Source: an uncultured Micrococcales bacterium
Lineage (GTDB): Bacteria > Actinomycetota > Actinomycetes > S36-B12 > GCA-2699445
Direction of reading: 5' to 3'
Length of the DNA: 5,691 nt
NCBI GenBank assembly: GCA_903915555.1
Contig: CAIWTL010000001.1
Coordinates: forward strand, 1-5,691
How positions within the stretch are numbered: position 1 is the first letter of the stretch; each line of letters begins with the position of its first letter. The notes below the pieces were generated by a model. The model was not told the origin of the DNA, did no database searches, and worked only from the letters and a program-made list of their open reading frames with translations. The position numbers and the translations under genes are program-made. This document shows positions 1 through 5,480 of this stretch, piece by piece.

Positions 1-802
1 CTGACTCCAGCATGTCCCAGACCTGGGAGGGGTCGACGTCGGCCTTGGCGGCCATGTCCCGCACCCCGATGATGAGCGGTGGATCGGAGATGATCTTCAG
101 TTCCCCGTCGATCACGTCCGTGAACTTGTTCAGGGCCTGCATCGAGTCCCGGGACCGGGCCTTCGTGATGCCCTTGCGGGCCCGACGCTGCTCCTTGCTG
201 CCCGCCGACTTCGCGAACTGATCCACGATCTGCTGTATGTCGAGGCGGGCGTACCAGAGGTCCAGGGTGTCCATGTCGGCGAATTGCGCCATCGTCTGGC
301 GGTACTGGGCAGTGGCGCCGAGCAGGACGTCCCTGCGTTCCTGATCGGTGAAGCCGCGGGACCGTCCGGCGACCTCCAGCGACGTCACGAGGCGCTTGAG
401 GTCCCATTCCCACGGGCCCGGGTTGGTCTCGTCGAAGTCATTGATGTCGAAGACGAGGGAGCGCTCCGGGGAGGCGAAAGCACCGAAGTTGGACAGGTGG
501 GCGTCACCGCACGCCTGGACCGTCAGGCCCGAGCTGGGGGTGTGCACCAGATCCGAGGCCATGATCAGCGCAGCGCCGCGGTAGAACGGGAAGGCGCCTT
601 CCATCATGCGGCCGTAGCGGATCGGCACCAGGTCGGGGACCCGGCTGGCTGCCTGCTGCTCCAGCAGCGCGACCGGGTCGGGGCGGTCGGCGGGGGGATC
701 GAACTGCGCCTGGGAACTGCGGGGAACGCGTTTGCGGGCGTTCTTCCCACGCTGGGCGCGTTCCTCGACGGTGTCGTAGCTCGGGGAGTGGGTGACAGTC
801 AT
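1..802 (-). CDS. DUF2252 family protein (C-terminus beyond window)
   Basis: The frame opens at the ATG at 802-800 and stays open to the window edge, giving 267 residues (start MTVTHSPSYD). DUF2252 (COG4320) proteins are usually about 430-460 residues, so roughly the last 40% is missing. Recognisable family blocks are IRYGRMMEGAFPFYRG (61-76), CGDAHLSNFG (98-107), VFDINDFDE (118-126) and PWEWDLKRL (130-138). The GDxHxxN block followed by paired Asp residues (D119, D122) resembles the catalytic loop and metal-binding Asp of aminoglycoside-phosphotransferase/kinase-like folds. A kinase-like role is inference; the family has no assigned reaction that I know of. There is no signal peptide, so it is probably cytosolic. 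No convincing Shine-Dalgarno precedes the ATG. A CAGGGT box (809-814) lies 6 nt before it, compatible with a leaderless transcript. The terminator at 819-866 isolates it from the lipoprotein gene upstream. Confidence 0.9.
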   Translation of the reverse strand, partial: MTVTHSPSYDTVEERAQRGKNARKRVPRSSQAQFDPPADRPDPVALLEQQAASRVPDLVPIRYGRMMEGAFPFYRGAALIMASDLVHTPSSGLTVQACGDAHLSNFGAFASPERSLVFDINDFDETNPGPWEWDLKRLVTSLEVAGRSRGFTDQERRDVLLGATAQYRQTMAQFADMDTLDLWYARLDIQQIVDQFAKSAGSKEQRRARKGITKARSRDSMQALNKFTDVIDGELKIISDPPLIIGVRDMAAKADVDPSQVWDMLES

Positions 803-818
803 GGGGGCACCCTGCCAC

Positions 819-866
819 AAAAAGGTCCGGCCCCGCCTGACGTGGGTGGGCGTCAGGCGGGGCCGG
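819..866 (-). terminator. Rho-independent terminator of the lipoprotein gene
   Basis: A perfect 16-bp inverted repeat (827-842 and 851-866) encloses an 8-nt loop. On the minus strand the stem is followed, after three bases, by five T residues (823-819). It begins 21 bp after the lipoprotein stop codon. This is the only hairpin in the window with a clear U-tract, so the direction is well supported. It ends 17-24 bp before the next start codon (802). Confidence 0.9.
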
Positions 867-886
867 GATGGGGGGTGGTGGGTGGA

Positions 887-1564
887 TCAGGTGAGACCGC
901 AGTAGTCGAGGATCTTCTGCGGCAGTCCGGCGCTGGCCGTCCCGCAGATCTCCTCGGAGTTCACGGACTTCCAGGTGCCGCCCTCGGCCTTCGCGAAGAA
1001 GTTCTCGACGGACGGACCCGAGGTGTACTGGCCGGCAGCCCATCGCTCCGCACCCGTGCTCGCGCACACGAAGCTCTGGAGCTGCGCTCCGGACGGCAAC
1101 ACCTCGGTCAGCGCGGCGCTGGTGCACGGCGCACCGATCGGCGCCACCGTGGGGCTGGCCGTGGGGGACATCGTCGGCGACATCGTGGGGCTGGCCGTGG
1201 TCGTCGTGCACACGGTGCGTCCTTCCGTGGACGCCTTCTTGAGGGCCGCGATCGTGCGGGCGTTCGCTTCACCGTCCACGGGCAGGCCCTCGGCCTCCTG
1301 GAAGCGGACGATCGCCTGATCGGTCATCGGGCCCATGATCCCGTCGACGGTGCCGGAGTGGCATCCCACGGCATTGAGCTCGGTCTGGATCTGCTTGTCC
1401 AGGACCACCAAAGACTCATCGCCGCTGGGGGACGGGGCCACGCTGGGGCTCTCGACGGGGCTCGGGCTCGTGGCGGTGTCGCTGGATCCCGACGAACAGC
1501 CGGCGAGGCCACCGAGGGCGACCACGGCGGCGGCGCCGGTCAGCAGGAAACGCTTGCGGAACAT
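887..1564 (-). CDS. Lipoprotein with peptidoglycan-binding (PG_binding_1) domain
   Basis: 225 residues. Residues 1-22 form a lipoprotein signal peptide: basic MFRKRF, a hydrophobic core, then the lipobox L20-A21-G22-C23. Cys23 is the predicted lipidated residue, anchoring the protein to the outer face of the membrane. Residues 24-50 are a Ser/Pro-rich spacer. Residues 55-110 match the PG_binding_1 repeat: IQTELNAVGC, GTVDGIMGPMTDQAIVRFQ, then GLPVDG and TIAAL, the usual DG..G..T..A..FQ..GL..DG pattern of three-helix cell-wall-binding domains. A Thr/Ser/Pro linker (120-142) with SPTM/SPTA repeats follows. The last 80 residues carry four cysteines (147, 167, 207, 222) and match no domain I recognise. 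No catalytic domain is visible, so it may be a wall-anchoring or sensing protein. The start is fixed by GGAGG nine bases upstream and by the signal peptide. Transcription ends at the 819-866 hairpin. Confidence 0.9.
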   Translation of the reverse strand: MFRKRFLLTGAAAVVALGGLAGCSSGSSDTATSPSPVESPSVAPSPSGDESLVVLDKQIQTELNAVGCHSGTVDGIMGPMTDQAIVRFQEAEGLPVDGEANARTIAALKKASTEGRTVCTTTTASPTMSPTMSPTASPTVAPIGAPCTSAALTEVLPSGAQLQSFVCASTGAERWAAGQYTSGPSVENFFAKAEGGTWKSVNSEEICGTASAGLPQKILDYCGLT

Positions 1565-1573
1565 GTGGACTTC

Positions 1574-1578
1574 CCTCC
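1574..1578 (-). promoter_or_regulatory. Shine-Dalgarno of the lipoprotein gene
   Basis: GGAGG on the minus strand, nine bases before the ATG at 1564. It confirms this start and contrasts with the neighbouring genes, which lack a leader. Confidence 0.8.
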
Positions 1579-1680
1579 GACCCGGTGGTTCCGGGGACGC
1601 CCCGATTCCTATCAGCGGACGCAGGGCGAGGTCGCGCGCGCATCGCGGCGGACCCCCGGACTGTTACCCGACCGAGACAC

Positions 1681-1713
1681 TGGCCGCGATGGCCGCGATG
1701 GCCGCGATGGCCG
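1681..1713. repeat. Short tandem repeat, 9-bp unit x 3.7
   Basis: Three exact copies of TGGCCGCGA (1681-1689, 1690-1698, 1699-1707) and a 6-base partial copy. It lies in the 234-bp gap between the hydrolase stop and the lipoprotein start, about 117 bp before the lipoprotein ATG. The rest of the gap contains only a weak 5-bp hairpin near 1757-1771, and I see no convincing promoter or terminator. The unit length is a multiple of three, but no credible reading frame runs through it. Confidence 0.85.
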
Positions 1714-1798
1714 GTGCCTGACCGTCGCTGCTGCGCCGAACCCGATCCGGTCGTCAGCGACATGGCGTCGCCGGTCGGCAAGGTGGCGTGGGAGACGA

Positions 1799-2620
1799 TC
1801 ACGCAGCGGTGTCGGGCGCTGCCAGTTGCTCCATGACGGTGCGAAGCGTCGCGGGCTTCAGTCCCATCCCGAGGTGGCTGCCGGTGACCTCGATATTGGT
1901 GGCCCCCGGCACCACGCATGCCCGCCAGTCCACGATCCCGTCGGACTTCGTGTAGAGCGACACGAGATCGACGTCGGGGGGCATGGGGCGCTGGGTGGCC
2001 CGCATGTAGGCGCAGGAGCATTCCGGGGTGGCGCAGCGCTTCTCCCGCAGTTCCGGGTCCGTCTGGTGAACCACGCGAAGCGCCGCCACGAACGGTCGCG
2101 GGATCTCGTAGAACGCGAACTCGTGGTTGAGGGGAGCCCCGAGGGCGACGACCCTGGACACCAGCTCGGGGTGACGGGCGCCCAGACCCCGCGCGAGCAT
2201 TCCCCCCCGGCTGTGTCCCACCACGAGCAGTCGGCGTCCGTTGTCGCGGTCGACAGCCCGCGCCGCCACGCGAGCCAGGCTGTTCACAGCCCGGTCGGAG
2301 CAGCGGACGTTGGCGACGATGCGGGAGGGGACCACGGTGTATCCACCGGCCCGCAGCGCCCACTGCAGGGGCAGGGTCGTGACGTCCCCGAACCCGAATC
2401 CGGGGATCACCAGCACCGGGCGACGTCCGCCGTCGGGCAGCCCGCGTGATGCGGCACGGCTGCCGTGGAGCGCCGAGACGTCCCACTGGGCGATCTCGAG
2501 GGGGAACCGGGACTCCGAGGCGGTGCGGGCGGCCCATCCGGGCAGTGGACGCAACCACCGGGGGAGTCCGCGTGGGGCCCAGTCCTTGTCGGGCAGGTGC
2601 TCGGCCAGCCAGTCGCTCAT
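1799..2620 (-). CDS. Alpha/beta hydrolase (esterase/lipase-like)
   Basis: 273 residues from the ATG at 2620-2618 (MSDWLAEHLP). Fold markers in order are VIPGFGFGD (71-79), the strand-loop region expected to form the oxyanion hole; GHSRGG (135-140), the nucleophile elbow with Ser137; an acidic candidate in KSDGIVD (Asp227 or Asp231); and His249 in GSHLGMG. These form a full Ser-Asp-His triad in the order normal for the superfamily. No signal peptide is evident, so it is probably cytosolic. The substrate cannot be told from sequence. Residues 196-203 hold a compact CX4CXC cysteine group in the segment before the acidic residue. An upstream in-frame ATG (2665) would add 15 Arg-rich residues and run through the divergent promoter. 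I prefer 2620, because a CAATAT -10-like box ends 6 nt before it. The membrane-protein gene at 2680 is divergent. Confidence 0.88.
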   Translation of the reverse strand: MSDWLAEHLPDKDWAPRGLPRWLRPLPGWAARTASESRFPLEIAQWDVSALHGSRAASRGLPDGGRRPVLVIPGFGFGDVTTLPLQWALRAGGYTVVPSRIVANVRCSDRAVNSLARVAARAVDRDNGRRLLVVGHSRGGMLARGLGARHPELVSRVVALGAPLNHEFAFYEIPRPFVAALRVVHQTDPELREKRCATPECSCAYMRATQRPMPPDVDLVSLYTKSDGIVDWRACVVPGATNIEVTGSHLGMGLKPATLRTVMEQLAAPDTAA

Positions 2621-2626
2621 GCGCCG

Positions 2627-2656
2627 ATATTGCCCCGATCGGGACCGTCGTGTCCG
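2627..2656 (-). promoter_or_regulatory. Putative leaderless promoter of the hydrolase gene
   Basis: On the minus strand, CAATAT (2632-2627) lies 6 nt before the ATG at 2620, placing the predicted transcript start on the A of the ATG. A -35-like CGGACA (2656-2651, matching four of six bases of TTGACA) stands 18 bp upstream. Spacing and composition fit, but this is inferred from pattern only. Confidence 0.5.
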
Positions 2657-2666
2657 CGACACCACG
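2646..2666. promoter_or_regulatory. Imperfect palindrome, candidate operator between divergent genes
   Basis: Arms CGTCGTGTC (2646-2654) and GACACCACG (2658-2666) pair at 8 of 9 positions around a CGC centre. The site covers the -35-like box of the hydrolase promoter and ends right against the plus-strand -10 box at 2667. A bound dimeric regulator could therefore affect both genes. No known regulator motif is recognised. Confidence 0.45.
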
Positions 2667-2672
2667 TACAGT
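2667..2672 (+). promoter_or_regulatory. -10 box of the membrane-protein gene
   Basis: TACAGT fits the actinobacterial TANNNT pattern. Seven bases separate it from the GTG at 2680, which suggests a leaderless mRNA beginning at or beside that codon. No good -35 hexamer is visible at 16-18 bp spacing. Confidence 0.5.
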
Positions 2673-2679
2673 CGTGGCT

Positions 2680-3516
2680 GTGAACGACGACCGGGACCAG
2701 CACCCCCGCTCGGTCACGCCGTGGGACCCGGAGTTCTGGGACGACGAGCCCGGGACCGACCCCCGGGATGAGGTGGCGCCGCCGGACCCCGACGCGGGTG
2801 GACCCACGGCGGGTTCTGTCACGACGCCGGAGGAGTCGGCGGCCGCGACCGCTGCCCGCGACACGTCGTGGACCAAGATCGTGGCCGTGACCGTGGGTGC
2901 CTGTGTGGTGGTCGGCGCAGTGCTGTGGGCCGTCATCCCGAAGGGCGCTCCCGTCAAGGAGGAGGCCGCCGCACAGGGTTCGGTCGCCCAGGACTCGAGG
3001 GCCGAGGCGTCGGATGCATCGCAGGAGGTGCGTCGGATCCTGTCGGGTGAGCGGGACAGGCCGACGAAGGCCGAGCGCCTGGAAGCCCGCCTCGGCAAGC
3101 CCCCCAAACTCTCGGTGCAGGTGTTCGACCCGCTGGAGGGGACCTGCCCCGACGTCTTCAACGTGACCATGGTGGTCCGGGTCATCCGCGGGCAGTTCGA
3201 CGACGTGGTGGCCGAGGTCCGTATCCCCAAGGACAAGTACACCCGTACCCGCACCCTGATGTACTCCGACGGCGACTACACCGCGACCCTCGGCGGTCTG
3301 CCGGTGAACCGGACAGCCACCTTGCTGGTCATCGGGACCGGGCCGCAGGGCGAGGAGACGACGGTCACCAAGGACATCACGCACAACTGTCCCGGGGACC
3401 CGGTCGACAAGGACAACCCGTACGACCTCGTGGGCGAGGACGCGGCCTCGGCGATCGAAGAGAAGATGTTCAGCGACGAGTACGAGTTCGATTTCGACAT
3501 GTCCGGCAAGCCCTGA
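2680..3516 (+). CDS. Single-pass membrane protein of unknown function
   Basis: 278 residues from GTG at 2680. The family is not recognised. Residues 1-63 are acidic and Pro/Asp-rich (for example WDPEFWDDEPGTD) and predicted cytoplasmic. One hydrophobic helix spans about 67-87 (IVAVTVGACVVVGAVLWAVI). A charged Ala/Glu/Arg-rich stretch follows (about 93-140), possibly a helical stalk. Residues 143-237 look like a compact beta-sandwich: alternating strands LSVQVFD, NVTMVVRVI, DVVAEVRI, DGDYTATLGGLP and TATLLVIG, with Cys156 and Cys237 at its two ends as a plausible disulfide. The tail is very acidic (DEYEFDFD). Orientation is probably N-in, C-out. GTG at 2674 is an alternative start adding two residues. 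The longer frame back to 2446 overlaps the hydrolase gene antisense and is unlikely. The hydrolase is divergent, and the shared control region suggests a possible functional link. Confidence 0.82.
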   Translation: MNDDRDQHPRSVTPWDPEFWDDEPGTDPRDEVAPPDPDAGGPTAGSVTTPEESAAATAARDTSWTKIVAVTVGACVVVGAVLWAVIPKGAPVKEEAAAQGSVAQDSRAEASDASQEVRRILSGERDRPTKAERLEARLGKPPKLSVQVFDPLEGTCPDVFNVTMVVRVIRGQFDDVVAEVRIPKDKYTRTRTLMYSDGDYTATLGGLPVNRTATLLVIGTGPQGEETTVTKDITHNCPGDPVDKDNPYDLVGEDAASAIEEKMFSDEYEFDFDMSGKP

Positions 3517-3519
3517 CCG

Positions 3520-3588
3520 CAGGTCTGCCCCGGACGGGGCCGATGTGTGGTTCGGGCGGGTCAGTCGGGCGGTGCCGGGGCAGACCTG
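3520..3588. terminator. Long inverted repeat between convergent genes, likely bidirectional terminator
   Basis: A perfect 14-bp inverted repeat (3520-3533 and 3575-3588) encloses 41 bases. It starts 3 bp after the membrane-protein stop and ends 3 bp before the stop of the convergent dehydrogenase gene. A smaller competing hairpin (3527-3531 with 3536-3540) uses part of the left arm. There is no T-run on either side, which is common in high-GC actinobacteria. Position supports termination in both directions. Confidence 0.65.
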
Positions 3589-3591
3589 AGG

Positions 3592-4749
3592 TCAGGCGAT
3601 CCGGGCGATCTGGCCGTCGAGCGAGACCACATGGACCCGACCGCGACCGTCCTCGCCGAAGGACACCACCGAGGTCAGGGAGAGATCCGTGGCGCGGTCG
3701 TCCCCGAGGGTGGCCCCCGCCACCGAGGCCGAGCGGATCCGCGGGTTGCAGAAGTCCCCGTAGACATAGCGCCCGTACAGGTCGGGCACGGAGCGGTCGC
3801 GGACCACGAGTCCGCCGGTGACCGAGCAGAAGCCGTCACTGTGGGCCAGTGCGATCGCGGGCGGCGCGTGACCGGGGGCTTCGCCGCCGGTGTACCGGGC
3901 CGGCCCCTCGAAGGGTCGCCAGCCGAAGTTGACGGGGAGTCGGGAGCCGGTGGGCCGCACGTCGATCTCCTCCCAGTCGTTCTGTCCGACGTCGCCGATG
4001 ATCATGTGTCCCGTCCTGCGGTCGAACGAGAAGCGCCACGGGTTGCGTAGCCCGTAGGCCGCGATGAGCGGCCGCCGCGGACCGATGAAGGAACTCCGGG
4101 GCAGCCGTGGGATCCCCGGCGGGACCACGCGCCCACTCACCGGGATCGCCAGGATCTTGCCCAGCGGCGATGTCAGGTCCTGGGCGTTGTTCCCGGGATC
4201 ACCCGCGCCACCCCCGTCGCCCAATGCCGCGTAGAGCAACCCGTCGGGCCCGAAGGCGAGGTGGCCGCCGTTGTGGTTGCTCTCCGGTTGGTCGGTCCCG
4301 AAGAGCACCCGGGCGCTGCGGGGATCCGCAGTGGCCGGCGTTCCCCGGCGGGCACGGTACTCCACGATCCGGGTGTCTCCGGCGCGGTCGGTGTAGTGCA
4401 CGTAGAACCTGCGGTCCTGGCTGTAGCGCGGTGAGAAGGCCAGGCCCAGCAGTCCCTGCTCGCCGCCGCTCGACACCTTGCGGGACAGGTCGAGGAACGG
4501 TCGGGTGCGGACCCTGCCGTCGACGACGACGAGGATCCGGCCCGTCTTCTCGGCGACGAAGAGCCGGGTCCGGTCACCCTCGGGGGCGGTGACATGGACG
4601 GGTTGATCGAACGTGCCGACGGGGACGAGGCGGGCAGCCGAGGCGGGGGACGGGTTCAGGAGACCCGCGCACGTCACTGCCGCGGTGGCGACGAAGGTGA
4701 GGGAGCGCGCTCGACGCCGTGGACCGGCCGATCGGGGGTGTGCTGACAT
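3592..4749 (-). CDS. Secreted PQQ-dependent sugar dehydrogenase homologue (COG2133, soluble GDH-like)
   Basis: 385 residues from ATG 4749-4747. A basic N-terminus (RRRAR) and hydrophobic stretch end in PASA-A, so signal-peptidase cleavage is likely after Ala38. The body is a six-bladed propeller of the soluble glucose dehydrogenase type. NHNGGHLAFGPDGLLYAALGD (158-178) matches the block holding the catalytic base of Acinetobacter soluble GDH, so His159 is its counterpart. YGLRNPWRFSFD (232-243) matches the PQQ-binding Arg block (Arg235). GDVGQNDWEEID and NFGW follow as in the family. Its length is normal. Cofactor and sugar oxidation are family inference; many members are untested, and no PQQ-synthesis gene is visible. 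An upstream ATG (4836) would make the 13-bp hairpin at 4781-4812 coding and bury the signal peptide, so 4749 is preferred. TACCCT lies 6 nt upstream, fitting leaderless transcription. Confidence 0.9.
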   Translation of the reverse strand: MSAHPRSAGPRRRARSLTFVATAAVTCAGLLNPSPASAARLVPVGTFDQPVHVTAPEGDRTRLFVAEKTGRILVVVDGRVRTRPFLDLSRKVSSGGEQGLLGLAFSPRYSQDRRFYVHYTDRAGDTRIVEYRARRGTPATADPRSARVLFGTDQPESNHNGGHLAFGPDGLLYAALGDGGGAGDPGNNAQDLTSPLGKILAIPVSGRVVPPGIPRLPRSSFIGPRRPLIAAYGLRNPWRFSFDRRTGHMIIGDVGQNDWEEIDVRPTGSRLPVNFGWRPFEGPARYTGGEAPGHAPPAIALAHSDGFCSVTGGLVVRDRSVPDLYGRYVYGDFCNPRIRSASVAGATLGDDRATDLSLTSVVSFGEDGRGRVHVVSLDGQIARIA

Positions 4750-4755
4750 TCCCCG

Positions 4756-4761
4756 AGGGTA
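4756..4761 (-). promoter_or_regulatory. -10 box of the PQQ-dehydrogenase gene
   Basis: TACCCT on the minus strand (TANNNT pattern), six bases before the ATG at 4749, which implies a leaderless transcript. No Shine-Dalgarno is present. The -35 area falls at about 4779-4785, touching the base of the hairpin at 4781-4812, and no good hexamer is seen. Confidence 0.5.
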
Positions 4762-4780
4762 CGGCGACGCCGTGGGACGA

Positions 4781-4812
4781 CGGAAGCCCCGCCGCAGGTG
4801 GCGGGGCTTCCG
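4781..4812 (-). terminator. Hairpin terminator (no U-tract) downstream of the M23 gene
   Basis: A perfect 13-bp inverted repeat (4781-4793 and 4800-4812) has a 6-nt loop. It lies 39 bp past the M23 stop and before the dehydrogenase start. No T-run follows on either strand, so it would be a stem-only terminator of the kind common in actinobacteria. Strand is assigned from gene order. Confidence 0.65.
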
Positions 4813-4814
4813 GA

Positions 4815-4848
4815 CGGGCTCGTTCCGACGGAACACAGGCTGAGCCCG
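4815..4848 (-). terminator. Second hairpin just after the M23 stop codon
   Basis: A 7-bp outer stem (4815-4821 with 4842-4848) and 5-bp inner stem (4822-4826 with 4830-4834) are separated by a 7-nt bulge (4835-4841). It begins 2 bp after the M23 stop. With the stronger hairpin at 4781-4812 it forms a tandem pair. It is less stable than its neighbour and may only protect the 3' end. Confidence 0.4.
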
Positions 4849-4850
4849 GG

Positions 4851-5471
4851 TCAGGAACTCAGCTTCTTGAGTTCCTTCGCGGTGAGGTCCATCCAGACCA
4901 GCGGGTCCATCTGGTTGCCGTTGGGTCTGGTGACGCCGAGGTGGAGGTGCGGACCGGTGGAGTTACCGGTCGACCCGACACGTCCGATGACATCGCCCTT
5001 CTTGACGGTGTCCCCCCGGTCGACGCTCATGGAGTTCATGTGGCCGTACAGAACCAGGTGGCCGCTGTCGGTCTTGATGGTGACGGCCTTCCCGGCTGCC
5101 CCCTGCCACTCCGCGGCCACGACCTTCCCACCCTCGATGGCGTATAGCGTCGTCCCGGCGGGTGCGCTGAAGTCGACGCCGCTGTGAACGCCTCCGGTGT
5201 GGACGGCGTCGGCGAAGCCGTAGAGGTGTCCCACCTCGTACTTCTTCAGTGGCATCACCTGGCCGCTGTCACTCTGTTGGGTGTCGTAAGCGGGCTCGGC
5301 GGTGCGACGTGCCTCGGCGAACTGGGCCCGGGTCACATCGTCCAGCGCCGTCCACAGTCGTGACGGCGCGAGTGTGGGCTCGGTGGCCTGGGCGGCAGGC
5401 GCCACCAGCGTGAGGGCTCCGAGCGCCAGTCCCCCCGTGACTGCCGCGATGCTCGTGCGACGCGGGGTCAT
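4851..5471 (-). CDS. Secreted M23-family (LytM-type) metallopeptidase
   Basis: 206 residues. The signal peptide has MTPRRTSIAAV, a hydrophobic core and cleavage after AQA (Ala29); RR at 4-5 is not a full Tat motif, so Sec export is likely. Residues 30-75 are a short N-terminal region. The M23 domain spans about 80-193: HSGVDF gives zinc ligands His96 and Asp100, LYGHM gives His144, and GPHLHLGV gives His175 and His177 (HxH; His177 the third zinc ligand). All catalytic positions are intact. Such enzymes cut peptide cross-links in peptidoglycan; some homologues are regulators, but here activity is expected. There is no LysM or other wall-binding module. AAGGAG nine bases upstream fixes the start. 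The upstream region is full of inverted repeats, and two hairpins follow the stop. The gene is divergent from the start of another gene at about 5683, an order I recall for Rv0950c and sucC in Mycobacterium tuberculosis. Confidence 0.92.
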   Translation of the reverse strand: MTPRRTSIAAVTGGLALGALTLVAPAAQATEPTLAPSRLWTALDDVTRAQFAEARRTAEPAYDTQQSDSGQVMPLKKYEVGHLYGFADAVHTGGVHSGVDFSAPAGTTLYAIEGGKVVAAEWQGAAGKAVTIKTDSGHLVLYGHMNSMSVDRGDTVKKGDVIGRVGSTGNSTGPHLHLGVTRPNGNQMDPLVWMDLTAKELKKLSS

Positions 5472-5480
5472 GGTGAATCA

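Noticed and set aside
1585..1836. Small plus-strand frame across the 1565-1798 gap
   Set aside because: Its product includes a PRW-type repeat produced only by the 9-bp DNA repeat. It overlaps the hydrolase end and has no ribosome-binding site.
284..2449. A 721-codon open frame on the plus strand
   Set aside because: It runs antisense to the DUF2252, lipoprotein and hydrolase genes, all with recognisable domains. Its product is a low-complexity Gly/Arg/His-rich sequence with no domain, the usual artefact of high GC.
2621..2665. N-terminal extension of the hydrolase to the ATG at 2665
   Set aside because: The added residues are Arg-rich and non-homologous in appearance, and they cover the palindrome and promoter of the divergent gene.
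1416..3254. A 612-codon open frame on the minus strand
   Set aside because: It overlaps the hydrolase in another frame, the lipoprotein start and the plus-strand membrane protein. Its composition is Arg/Pro/Ser-rich and no domain is visible.
4750..4836. N-terminal extension of the PQQ dehydrogenase to the ATG at 4836
   Set aside because: It would translate a perfect 13-bp terminator-like hairpin, put 29 Arg-rich residues before a good signal peptide and ignore the -10 box six bases before the ATG at 4749.
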